Shown here: one piece after another, positions 1 to 10,098 of the stretch
Position numbering within the stretch: position 1 is the first letter of the stretch
Layout: the number at the start of each line of letters is the position of its first letter
Assembly: GCA_950295325.1 (NCBI GenBank)
Contig: OX485805.1
Location: forward strand, 7,130,501-7,194,500
DNA: 64,000 nucleotides
Direction: 5' to 3'
Source of the DNA: Polytrichum commune
Lineage: Eukaryota; Streptophyta; Polytrichopsida; Polytrichales; Polytrichaceae
The notes under the pieces: generated by a model
Told to the model about the DNA's origin: nothing
Database searches by the model: none
Seen by the model: only the letters and a program-made list of their open reading frames with translations
Made by a program: the position numbers and the translations under genes

Positions 1-1076
1 AATTGGCTGGTGTGATTAGCCCGGTACTATTGAAATGATCTTTAGTATCGACATTCTCATCCTTGACAATCTTTAATGGAAGATGACATATCAACATAAT
101 CATCCAAGGTCACAATTGCTTTTTCATCTCAATGCCAATTCCTACCATATATTCATGGCATGTTGCCTTGGGATTCACTTTCATAATGAATTGGTTGATA
201 GGGGGTTTTTTTCCTCAAGGGTGCATAAATCATTAGGTCCACTTTACATGAGGAGTTGAGGCCTTCAAAATTTGAAGCCAATTCACACGAAATATTAATG
301 CAGGCCAAGAAGGAAGGAAGCTTTGATGCAACCCCAAGGAAGCAAATTGGGTTTTCATTTTGGTCCAACCTATTTCTCTTCCCTTGGGTCGTGTAAGATT
401 TTGTCTTTAGTGTATTGGAACATAGTTTCATCTCATTAGAGCATGAATTTCAAGGAATAGCTTTGGCTTCATCATGTAAAGGCCTTGACTCCTCATGTGA
501 AGCGGTCCTTATACACTGTTGCATTCCCCTCCTTCAATGCGAAAGTTATGGGGGTCCCTTTAACAACCTCTATTGTTTTGCCCATCTTTGATGACAACCT
601 CATACTTGCATAGATCAATTAAACTTGTTATGGTCTGCCCATATCAATTGTCAACATCTTATGTTTGACAAGTTTGAGTAATCGTACAAGCCGAAACAAA
701 CCTTGAAGTAAGGCACGCGTAAAGCGACATGCTAAGGGTTTTTGCTAATTTTGTGTTCTTTGACATTTAGAAAGATTACAAGAAAGTTGATCTAGGTTGG
801 CAACTGGGTTAGAAACATGCTTGTTAAAATAAAATAAAATAAAATCCTTTGTGACCTTTATAAATTATCAAGTGCACTATGTATGTCATTGGGGCTTTTG
901 ACATCACATAAGGGAATACATTGATGGTGGATTGTTAGATAAAAACCATCACAAAATCAACCTCATATAATGTGAAAGTCTTTTATTAGATGAGGGATAT
1001 TGTTTGCCTTTTATTGAACACTTTTTACACCACCTTGTTAAACAAGTAAATCCTATACTAACCATTCTGATGAACC
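1..1076. other. Intergenic, no gene recognised
   Basis: AT-rich sequence with only short accidental reading frames. The longest, on the minus strand at 153-431, has no motif I know. A run of AAAAT repeats lies near 825-845. I see no RNA gene or element boundary until the LINE target duplication at 1077. Confidence 0.5.
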
Positions 1077-1092
1077 AAACTTGATGATCTTC

Positions 1093-2013
1093 TCTAGATG
1101 CCTGAGGGAATGGGAACGTCCACAAGGGGAGCTTGAGGGGTTCTTCCACAAAGTTAAGACTATCCACACTAACCGGGGGCCTAAGAGAGAGGGGAAAAGG
1201 GAGGAAGTTATCTTCTTCTACGGCAAACTTGCCACCCTTGAGTGGGACCCGGATAGGTGGCGATGGATTGATGGGAGCCACTTCCTTGACTATACGACTA
1301 AGGATGGCCGTGACAACATCCTTAATAGGAACCAGGGCACCACGCGGGTGGCGGATAAATGGCAAGGTTACCTCCCAGGGAATTACAAGTTTTATTGGTC
1401 ACAAGTATGGGATCCAATGCGATCGGGTAAGGAAGCCGCATTCATTTGGTCCATTTGGCACAAGGCAGTGGCAGTTAATGAGTGGAGGGCACGCATTGCT
1501 CCGGTTTCTATCTCCAAGCAATGTGTGTTTTGCTTACCTAACACTAGCGAATCGGTTAAACATAAATTTTGGGATTGTATCCAAGCTAGACGGGCATGGA
1601 GATGGGCTACTTACATCATGCACGAAATGTGCGGGGTTAGGTCCGGTAACTATGACTGCTTCAACTGGAAGCAAGTGGTGTTCGGGGAAAGAATTCCCAA
1701 AAGATACGGGAAAGTGATTAAAATCTGGCACCTTCTTAGAGGCATTACTCTTTGGACCATTTGGATTGAACGGAATGACAAAGTGTTTAACCAGACACAA
1801 TGGCATGAATCCAAGGTCAAACAACAAATTTGGGATGCTTTGATCATCTACGCTAAGATGGCCTGGAAGAGGGTGTTGGAACATGTTAAGATTAGCAGCT
1901 TCTCCAAAGAGGCGTTGGTGCGTGGTTTCGACAAGACTTGGGGCGCGAGGGGAGTCCTTTGTCGACGTCATGATTTACACATGAACTGGAATTGGAAGAG
2001 ACAGCGTAGGTAG
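1093..2013 (+). pseudogene. LINE ORF2 C-terminal fragment (zf-RVT region)
   Basis: This open frame of about 307 codons ends at the TAG at 2011-2013. It matches the part of plant LINE reverse transcriptases downstream of the catalytic domain, the zinc-binding zf-RVT type. Visible marks are the segment AAFIWSIWHKAVAVNEWRAR, then CVFC, ESVKHKFWDC and RAWRWA: two Cys, a His and a Cys spaced as in this zinc-binding module. A Trp-rich tail (LWTIWIERND) follows. The frame runs into the target-site sequence upstream, so there is no native start. Polymerase and endonuclease domains are absent. The frame has no stop, which suggests a recent insertion. It cannot move by itself. Confidence 0.85.
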
Positions 2014-2270
2014 GGAGGGGACCCTTGTTTGGGTCCCGGGGGGTTTGGTGGGTAGGGGGTTGTCCTTGGTTGGTGGGGTGGGGGTTGTCCTTGGTTTGGG
2101 TGATCCGGGGGTTGTCCTTGGGTGGGGTCGGTGTTTTCTTTTCTCTTTTACGTGGCGGTGTTCACGCGTCCGAGGGGCCCGCCTCCCCTCTGTGAGGGCG
2201 CGTGTTTTTCTTTTGTGGTATCCATTTTGGCGCTGGCCGTTTGGCCTTCTGTCTCAAAAAAAAAAAAAAA
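1093..2270 (+). mobile_element. 5'-truncated LINE with poly(A) tail and target duplication
   Basis: A non-LTR retrotransposon 3' end. It begins abruptly inside the coding sequence, ends in a run of A residues at 2256-2270, and is flanked by the direct repeat AAACTTGATGATCTTC at 1077-1092 and 2271-2286. The first As of the right copy cannot be told from the tail, so the duplication is 13-16 bp. Truncation, A tail and duplication together are the signature of target-primed reverse transcription. The 3' untranslated part (2014-2255) is G-rich. The same 3' end occurs reversed at 12609-12679, and a decayed relative of the coding part lies at 20446-21208. Confidence 0.93.
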
Positions 2271-2286
2271 AAACTTGATGATCTTC

Positions 2287-3026
2287 ATAGACTATTCTTA
2301 TATTCTTCTCATTACACAACCAAAATTATGATTGTCAACCCAAATAATGCCATTTTGTACCAATTGCCATATATAGTTAGTGGCTTTCAACTTTTGCTCC
2401 CTTTATGTGCCGTGATACTCATTTGGTGACAAATTGAAGGATGAAAAATAGACACCACTGTTAGGTGAGCAAGGTGCTTTAAGAACTGCTTACTTTAGAC
2501 CTGATAAAGGATGCTGAATCTACGTAACCCCCACTCAGTTGAATAATCTGATATAATTCTAATCCCTTCATCACATGTCCCCCAAGGTGTGGAGAGGGAT
2601 GGGGTCCTCTTTCCAACACTTCACTTAGGGCCACTTCACACATGAGCCAAGAGCCGTGACCTTGTAATGGTGAGGACCCTTGACTCTCATCCAAAGGTTG
2701 TACCATGGGTGTTGGGAAAGCCATTTTATGTAGGCACAGGCCCTCATGCATAGTGTGAAGTGAGAACCTCGCATATGATGAGGACCCCCACCTTCATTGC
2801 CTAGAACCAACACAACATAGTTGGGTACTAAACCCAAACTACATCAAAGCCCAAGTAGTAATGGTACGCAAAGCCACACGGCTACCTCCATGATCCCACC
2901 ATGTTCGCTTACAAAACCATCACCTTGCATCCTGGGAACCGACCCCCTTGCATCCCGGGAAATGGCCATGTTGTGCTTTGTGGGCCTACCTCCTTGGCGT
3001 TGTGAATAGAATGGCTAGAATTGGCA
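2287..3026. other. Intergenic, no gene recognised
   Basis: Between the LINE and the hAT element. Short frames on both strands lack recognisable domains. The sequence is less AT-rich than its surroundings at 2570-3000, but I see no gene or repeat in it. Confidence 0.4.
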
Positions 3027-3220
3027 TTGGCAAGCAGTGTATATGTTTGACAAAGTTTTTGCAAGTTTTTCTCTTTTGACACGCAAAAACTTGCACACAA
3101 AAAAAATGCACGTCAATTGACACGCACAATCTAGAAATTGACACGTACTGTGACTTGTGAAGAAAAAAACCACGCGTCAATTGACACTAGAAATTGAAAT
3201 GACACATATTACTTGAGTAC

Positions 3221-3227
3221 TATAAAG
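3221..3227 (+). promoter_or_regulatory. Possible TATA box of the hAT transposase gene
   Basis: TATAAAG lies 187 bp inside the left end of the hAT element, followed by a non-coding leader-like stretch. Position and sequence fit a promoter for the deleted transposase gene. This is only a motif match. Confidence 0.3.
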
Positions 3228-4062
3228 TGCAGCTCAAGTATCCGGAAAACATAACCCATAACAGTAGGAGAACTTCCTACACTCACTCACATACTTAAGT
3301 TCAACTTTGCTCTTGCAATTTCCTTTGTAACTGGGAGCTACGACGGTGATTGGAGAGCGAGACTAACTAGGAACATGGCGAGGCAAATGTTTGTATCACC
3401 ATGGTGCTTGCACATCCTCCACTCCATCTGAGTTTTTTCTTGCTTCCAACCAATGTGAGTTTTTCTTGCTTTCAACCAAAGTTGTTTTGAGCAATTCCCT
3501 TTGAATCGCAAAGCTCCCTTGTTGAAAGCATCTAAATCCCTTTGAGCTTTCTTGGAGCTGGAGAGGCTTCTTATTGCAAAAATGACGCAGAAGTGGCACG
3601 AAGATCAATGCCTGCTTTCGGTTAGGATTGATTGTAGCGCACTTTGTTCCAGAGTGAATTGTTCTGTTGGGATAATTAACTTGTAATTATGAAGTTGTGA
3701 TTGTGTGGTTGCTTTCCACTTCCCCTGCCTCTCTGGAAACACCTGGAACCAATTAATTCCCAACGATAATCAGTATTCCTTCTTGTAACAACCTTTTGTT
3801 GGCTAGCGCACTAGAAGCGTTTCTATATTTCACAATTCCAGTTCAGAGACCTAGATCAGACCTCACCAATTGAACAACTTTTTACCACTAAAGGATATAA
3901 TATGCTTCAAGAGGATATCGGTTGATATTGATTGTTCAGCAGATAGGTAGATAGATAAATAGATACATTCAACTAGAATCAAGCAAAGGGAGGAGCATAC
4001 GTAATTGTGAGCCTAAAAGCCTCCACTTTGAAGTGCAAGAGAGTCACCCATGTTGATCACCT

Positions 4063-4518
4063 TTGAGAGTTTATGTCCGTAATTATCCAAGCGATGATAG
4101 TGACCAAATCACAAATACCGAATTGTGGCTCGAAAGGATATTGTTGAAGTTTCAATACACTGAAGAAGAGAGTGACATGTGTAAGGGAGAACTCTTGGAA
4201 TTTACGGAAACACTTCAACATGAGTGTGAGAACAAAACGATATTTGAGGCTTGGCGCATATGTGGTAGCAATTTGGAATGGCACACAAATTGGCCTAAAC
4301 TTATGCAACTTTGACAAAAAAAAATTGTGCTCATTCCATCAAGTATAGCTATTTGTGAGAGAGGGTTTTCCAAACAAAATGCAATCAAAAGCCACTTGCG
4401 CAATAGGTTGAACTTGAAGACCCTTGATGCCCTTATGCGGGTTTCTCTTTGTGGGCTAGAAGTGGATGCAATGGATTGGGCTACCATCTTCAACATTTGG
4501 AGAAACATGCGAGACTGA
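4063..4518 (+). pseudogene. hAT transposase remnant (C-terminal dimerisation region)
   Basis: Two abutting pieces, 4063-4314 and 4327-4518, separated by a stop and an A run. The second reads SSIAICERGFSKQNAIKSHL followed by RNRLNLKTLDALMRVSL. This is the hAT C-terminal dimerisation motif (usually SSTAECERGFS...K...RNRL...TLDALMRI), best known from hAT-derived ZNF862-like proteins. The BED zinc finger and the catalytic DDE core are missing, deleted between the 5' leader and this fragment. It sits inside intact terminal repeats, so the element could still be moved by a transposase supplied in trans. Confidence 0.85.
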
Positions 4519-4753
4519 AGGATACTTATGCTCGATTGATAGTTTTTTTTTTGTTACAAATCAAGTTTGTTTTTTATTATTCAAAATATTAGTTTTCTAA
4601 AATATTGTGTAAGCCAAAAATTGAGGTGACATTTTGGAATAAAATGTAGATGTCAATTGACATTCGTTTTTGTTTTTGAAAACGTCACGTGACACTTTGG
4701 ATTTGAGGTTGAACGTCACATGAAATTTGTCAAACATACACACTGTTGGCAAG

Positions 4754-5314
4754 CCACCCTAATCCCACTTTCAACCAACCTGAGATTGAGTGGAGCCCGT
4801 TACCTACCCTACGTGGAGGTAGTGGAGGCCACTATAAAGTGGCACCACTAATGACACCTAAAACCATCACTCCGTGGGCCCAGACTCCTACACCACCAGG
4901 TATGGTTCAAGGTCGTACAGTGTTGGCAATTGGGAGACGTTTATAGGTGTTGGTTTTGAATGGGGTGTTGGTTTTAGCACCCTCTCTACCTTAAGATGTA
5001 CGAGGAACCTGCAGTTGCTCCATTTGCTTCCCCTTATCCTTTCTGGTATGGATTTCTAAATTAGTATAGAGTGACTCTTGTCACTTCGACATGAAACTCG
5101 ATCAGTCTCGAGTTTAAAGTAGGTTAAGGGCATAGAAGCCAAGTCTTCACATTTTGTGTTAGCTCCAAAAGAAACTGCAGAAGAGTAGCTTGACATCTCT
5201 CATAGTTGAGACATAAATGTCTGGCAAAGTCACTTCTACCTTATTAGGGCAAGCAGCAAAGACTTTCAGTGAGTTGTCCATATCTTCGTCCTGACAAATG
5301 GTTCTTAAGCCTTC
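4754..5314. other. Intergenic, no gene recognised
   Basis: Sequence between the hAT element and the long inverted-repeat element. No domain-bearing frame, RNA gene or repeat was recognised. Confidence 0.4.
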
Positions 5315-5362
5315 AAGCAATTCTTTATGAATATTCCTCTCTGAACACCTCAGGCGAGGTTA

Positions 5363-5807
5363 GGGGCGGTTTACACTATGGACCATGAAGTCGTCCCAAG
5401 GCCGTCTAGGCGATGTGATTGGACGTTGAAGTCGTCCCGGGACGACTTGGGTTTACACCAAGGAAAAAATGGCAGAGTGACCACGGAGGTTGAGGTCCAC
5501 AAAATATTATTTTTTAAGCCTACTCTATCCACTGCCATGGTCCAACGGGTTTTCCGTTGGGACAAGCAAAAGAGGTGGTCCGGGAAAAAGAGCAAGGGCC
5601 CATGTCAGAAAAATGCCGTTTTAAGCCTTTTTGGTGCATGGTCATTCTTCATGGTCCACATTCGGTTTACACCTAGTGAAGGGCCCATGAACCATGAAAA
5701 CTAATATTTTAGTAACTCGGACCATGGAAGTTGTCCCATGAAGTTGTCCCACGCAAAATAGGCCTCTTACGTGGGACGACTTCATGGTCCATAGTGTAAA
5801 CCGCCCC
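5363..5807. mobile_element. PIF/Harbinger-like MITE, TTA target duplication
   Basis: Ends are GGGGCGGTTTACACTATGG (5363) and its exact complement ending at 5807. The inverted repeat is about 36 bp, and TTA flanks both sides (5360-5362, 5808-5810). A 3-bp TTA duplication with G-rich ends fits the PIF/Harbinger superfamily. The GGTTTACAC motif recurs inside each end (near 5450 and 5664), so each terminus carries two copies. It has no coding capacity. It interrupts the left arm of the long inverted-repeat element. A related, longer element lies reversed at 16467-17588. Confidence 0.85.
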
Positions 5808-5989
5808 TTAAGCTAACCTTCTCCCACCTTCAAACCGACCTCATCAAACATTTATTTTTAAACATCTTTTTATGAACATTTGTCCCGAGATTAGTCTAGC
5901 CTCCTTCGACCTTCAAACCAACCACATCAAATATTTGTTTCCAAACATAGGCTCACAAGCTTCATCATGTTCGATAAATGAACACATTG

Positions 5990-6523
5990 GAGTTATCCGT
6001 AAAGTAAGCTGGTGTTTTGACAGATTTTGAGTGCACTATTCACACAAACCCATGGAAACGCAAAGTAAGGCTCTTGAATTCCGGGGCATAATACACAAGG
6101 CCATGGTTTAGGGTCAGAGCTGGTCTGCTTGTTTTTGGTCAGCCACGCCTTCATCCTTGATCCCCCACAAAGATGAGAGAGAGCCACTTGTTTTTTCCTT
6201 TCCTTTGCTTTGCATCGCCACCTTCCCCCCTTCCCCTGTCCACCATCACCCCACCATCGCCATCGCCATCATGCGCGTCTTGTTTGCACCCCTAACAGAA
6301 TTAGCGAAACAGGAGAGGGCCCTCTGACAAAGCGACGCTAAATTCCCGGGGCGCGCTCGCAACACAAGAGCAATTTTTTTTTCCACCATTTCCGGTCCCT
6401 CAAAAGATTTGTGCCTGTGTTTTTTTATAGCTACAGACACCTGCTCCACTTTTAGGGCCTGTCACACAATTTTCTCAAATCCAGGCCCAAAACCCTCTCT
6501 TCAACTCACATTACGGATAACTC
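5990..6523. mobile_element. Small non-autonomous element nested in inverted-repeat arm
   Basis: The ends GAGTTATCCGTA (5990-6001) and TACGGATAACTC (6512-6523) are perfect inverted repeats. The interruption is proved by alignment: flanking sequence up to 5989 and from 6524 joins smoothly when compared with the uninterrupted right arm near 7226-7250. A short ATTG repeat flanks both sides (5986-5989, 6525-6528). Superfamily unknown; no coding capacity. Confidence 0.65.
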
Positions 6524-7540
6524 TATTGTGTCCATCATTTATTTGGAACATGTGAGTTTCCATGTAAATGGTACTAAATTAACTTAATCGAAACTCTAAA
6601 ATGAAATCCCACTCGAAAGATAAAGCATGAGCAACTACAAAAGAGGAGATGAGGGTTACAAGAGAGATCAATGTATTCTTTTTATCTATGGTGCTTGCTC
6701 TCCAACCTCCTCTCCATAGCTCACGGTTGGGTGATTTGTGCTGCTAAGGCTCCTCTACAGTCCTAGATTGTTACAAATATGTTAGAGTATTTACACTAGG
6801 TTTTTGCAATTTTCTTTGAAAAGATGACTCTTTAGTATCTATTGTTATTTATGACCAAAATCTTACTTTCTCGCATATTAAGCTAATATGGATAACTGAG
6901 TAGATCTACTAGGGAATAACTGACGTTCCACTAGAAACCATAGTGTGACAAAGGTAGGGTCCCATTGATGTTTCAAAGTTAAAAGTATGAATCATTAGAA
7001 GAATTTAGGGTACTCATATTTCTATTTAGAACATGTATATCATGTATATCATGTATATTTCAAATTTTTATATTAAATATGCAAAATAACCCATGAATAT
7101 GCGCATTATTTCATAGTCCCCTTAAAACTACCCCTTTGTCTCATGTGCTATGTCTGTAACTCTAGAAGGGATTTACCCCCATGTAAATCTAGTACGATTT
7201 ACATGGATACTCACGTGTTCCAAATACATAATGGACACAATATGCTCATTCATCATGTTGCTTGTGAGCCTATGTTCAAAAAGAATTGTTTGATGAGATC
7301 CGTTTGAAGGTGCAAGGAGGCTAGGGTAATCTCGTGAGAGATGTTCACGAAGAGATGTATAAAAATAATTGTTTGATGAAGTCCATTTGAAGGGCAGAGA
7401 TGGCTAGCCTATCAACCTTGCAAGAGATGTCCATAGAGAGATGTTTTAAAAATAAAAGTTTGTCGAGGTCGGTTTGGAGGTCGGAGAAGGCGAGGCTCAC
7501 CTCGAAAGATGTTCAAGAGAGATATTTAGATTGTCTAAGT

Positions 7541-8455
7541 GTTCAATGAGGCCACTTTAAAGGTCCACCTATATTTTGGTCCAAAAGTGGGCACCTATGT
7601 GCTTCAGAAATACTATAAATCTTAAGACTAAGAATCAAAACGCACTCCAATGGTCGAGGGAGATAAATAGTCAGCAATCAACATTGTTTGCTTGGGGGAG
7701 AGGGAAAACTAACCACTTTAGATAGCAATTTTTTTGTTGAGACTTTTATCATCTAATCCCATCTAAATCACTTGATGTCAAAATTTAATTAGCCTCAAGT
7801 GCTCAAGTGTCTCTTATATGCACAATTACCTTAAGTGCTATGATGAGCTTATTAATTGGATGAAATTGCCCTATCTTGTTGTAATTATGTCAATAATTTT
7901 TTTTTGCCAACCTTGCCATTGAGATCTCAATGTAGAGGTTCTACTTGTCATGCTTTTTATATATAGCATATTTGGATTACGATCTACAAAGATTGGAGAA
8001 TCCATGTGTGTGTATTTAACTTCCATTAAATAGACTTCTAATCTTCATACTTGGGTGCATTTGATACACACAATATTTGACAAGTTAAATTTAGTGATTG
8101 TTGGGGAAAATTTGTTGTCAACAACTAGCACCGCCAATAAGAACTAAAAAAAAAAAAAAAACTAATATAATCTTCCAAGCCTGCTCCCTCGACTTAGAAT
8201 GAAACACACAACAACTTCTTGTTACCTTCGGTTTTAACATTTCTACCCTTCTCTATAGACACATATGTAGAAAAAGAAAATACATGTTGTTAATAATTCC
8301 CCTCAAATTTGCTCATTCCTCTTGAAGACTACATGCTTCTCCATGGAGCATCAAGCGATTGTCCAACGCATACCACAATTAGGAGCAACCCAAGAGATTT
8401 CACTATGACACTTGCTTACAATAAAGTACATAGGCCTTAGAACATGGTCATTCTT
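7541..8455. other. Intergenic, no gene recognised
   Basis: AT-rich sequence with no supported gene. A run of 17 A residues lies near 8147-8163, without a recognisable element before it. Confidence 0.4.
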
Positions 8456-8459
8456 CTCA

Positions 8460-8650
8460 ATCAAACACCTATGACATCTGAACGGTATATGGCAAGGTTT
8501 GTGTTAAGAATCAACACCAATAAGACATGTGTTATAATGAGATTGGACTATGTGCGCAAAATACAACCACCATTCTAGGTCCAATAGTTAATACAATAGG
8601 AGGGTCTATGTTAATATAATAGTTAATACAAATGAAGAGAAAGACACTTT
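8460..8650. repeat. Dispersed repeat family D, copy 1 (diverged)
   Basis: Shares the ordered blocks AACACCTATGA, CAACACCAATAAGACATGTG, GAGATTGGACTA, ATTCTAGGTCCAATAGT and AATA-rich tail with copies at 15840-16150, 25585-25930, 27955-28320 and 34740-34900. Ends are not defined, so the element class is unknown. Confidence 0.55.
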
Positions 8651-9028
8651 TCACTTTGACCTCTTATACCTTTCACATCTCAATTCCATTTCCAAACGTG
8701 ACTACATGACAACCGGGTGAGGCATTTCCCAATCCGATCCAACAACCAAATTTGTTTGTGAAGTTGGAAGTCCCCACAACAAGGCCACATGTCTTACTTG
8801 AACATGAATCCAGACAAGACTTCCACATCTAAGCAGGAACCATCTAGCTTGGAAGAAAGCAAAGATTCCAACGGGCCTAACATAGCTCTACCAAAGGCTA
8901 ACCAATTTATTTTGAAGCTCTACACCCTGAGCAATCGCTCCTGAGTAGGTGTACTCGACAAATTGTTGAATATAAACGAAACTCCCAAGAAATAGTTTGT
9001 GAAGGGCTGATCCATGTCCATATGCAAT

Positions 9029-9376
9029 TCATTTGGCCCAAAATTTCCAAGCTCCAAATCTCTTTGGACCTGTTTGGTTAGGATTTGCAGTCATCGACAA
9101 AGAACCGCGGGCCACTTTGTCGACAATATATGTGCCATTCGCATCCTCCTTGATAGTGATTGACTGGTTATCTGCACACTCATCTGAGTTGATGATGAGG
9201 AGATTCCCATTGCGGTCCATCCCCATGTAATATTCTTGGTAAGTTGCGTTCGTATCAATGTGCACGGTGTACTCATTGTCTTTCTCCACCACTGTCAAGT
9301 CGGTGAATACAAGGTTGTTGCCCACCTTCAACTTCAAGTCTTTCGTGGTTTTGTTGATGATCTTTGTTGAACTCAT
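9029..9376 (-). CDS. Uncharacterised small plant protein, 115 residues
   Basis: An uninterrupted frame. I chose the ATG at 9376, which starts MSSTKIINKTTKDLKLKVG; an upstream in-frame Met exists but its 15 residues look like leader sequence. The protein is hydrophilic with alternating beta-prone segments, for example NEYTVHIDTNATYQEYYMG, then DRNGNLLIINSDECADNQSI. This suggests a small beta-rich fold. There is no signal peptide or membrane segment. I recall similar short proteins in mosses, annotated only as a domain of unknown function, so I give no role. The codon pattern, low gap content and higher GC than its surroundings argue for a real gene. It is 720 bp from the end of the next minus-strand gene. 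It could be a single-exon gene or the last exon of a longer one. Confidence 0.7.
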   Translation of the reverse strand: MSSTKIINKTTKDLKLKVGNNLVFTDLTVVEKDNEYTVHIDTNATYQEYYMGMDRNGNLLIINSDECADNQSITIKEDANGTYIVDKVARGSLSMTANPNQTGPKRFGAWKFWAK

Positions 9377-9421
9377 GGTTCTAGGTGGCTCAAAATCGCA
9401 AAGAATGCTACAGAAAACCAC

Positions 9422-10098
9422 ACCGAAACTTGAGTTGGTCAGTGCTGAGAAGTAACAAACATGTAGGGCTTGATGTAGATGGACAATTCTTCCAGGTTGA
9501 AATCAATAAGGTCCACATGCAAGGCGTCACTGATTTCAACTTTACACTTGAGCTTGAGGGCTTGAGGGCCTGACTACCAAGGTTCACCTTAAAGAGGTGG
9601 GTCTCACACAAAACCAGGTGACCATGACAACTTCAAAATCTCACAACCTTTGAATTATTATAACTTTTATATCGTGTAGAAGGGCCCACATGCATAGAAT
9701 GGTAATGAAATTGCATCCGATTTCTTTATACTACACTTGAAAGCCCATGACCACACAAATCTTTAATTTCCATGGACGTACAACCTTCATATAAGTTTGA
9801 CTTTTCACAACTTAGCTTAACTATTGGCCAAGGGTATAGGGTATAGGGTGACTGTGACCATGAAGTTTTGATTATGCTAACTAGCCATAGTTACACAGAG
9901 TGGCCCTTTGGTTTAGGGGAGAAGAACTCAAGGAATTGTGGCAGATTGAAGGTTGGTGATGCTTAAACTACTAATACTATTTATTATCAAGTCTAATTCA
10001 TGGTCCAAGAAATTACTTGTAAATATGAAGAGGAAGATTGTACCAAATAATAGCAAAGTCTTGTGTTGGAATATTATGCAAAGAGGTTTTGTAACCCT
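9422..10098. other. Gap between minus-strand genes
   Basis: No further coding exon was recognised. On the minus strand this would hold the 3' untranslated region of the gene at 10099-12150 and the promoter of the 115-residue gene. A tandem GGGTATA lies near 9834-9848. Confidence 0.35.

Larger units (their letters stand above)
3035..4745 (+). mobile_element. hAT transposon, internally deleted, with exact 8-bp target duplication
   Basis: The left end CAGTGTATATGTTTGACAAA (3035-3054) is the reverse complement of the right end at 4726-4745 with one mismatch in 20. The 8-bp direct repeat TTGGCAAG flanks the element at 3027-3034 and 4746-4753. CAGTG-type ends and an 8-bp duplication define the hAT superfamily. 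Just inside both ends are scattered TTGACAC/GTCACGTGAC-like motifs, typical subterminal transposase-binding repeats. At 1.7 kb it is too short for a full transposase gene, and only the C-terminal coding part is left (4063-4518). Confidence 0.93.
5315..7540. mobile_element. Long inverted-repeat (fold-back or MULE-like) element with nested insertions
   Basis: The left arm (about 5318-5362, 5808-5989 and 6524-6580) is the imperfect reverse complement of the right arm (about 7165-7535). Each arm holds two or three degenerate copies of a roughly 60-90 bp unit, recognisable by AACATAGGCTCACAAGC, CTAGCCTCCTT and CTTCAAACCGACCTCATC (and complements). Once the insertions at 5363-5807 and 5990-6523 are removed, the left arm aligns continuously with the right. 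I could not fix outer ends or a target duplication. No transposase is visible in the AT-rich middle (6580-7165). Confidence 0.7.

Noticed and set aside
153..431. 92-codon minus-strand frame as a gene
   Set aside because: No recognisable domain, AT-rich context, no splice or start support.
1133..1717. 194-codon plus-strand frame overlapping the LINE
   Set aside because: Alternative frame of the LINE ORF2 fragment; the +1 frame has the zf-RVT motifs.
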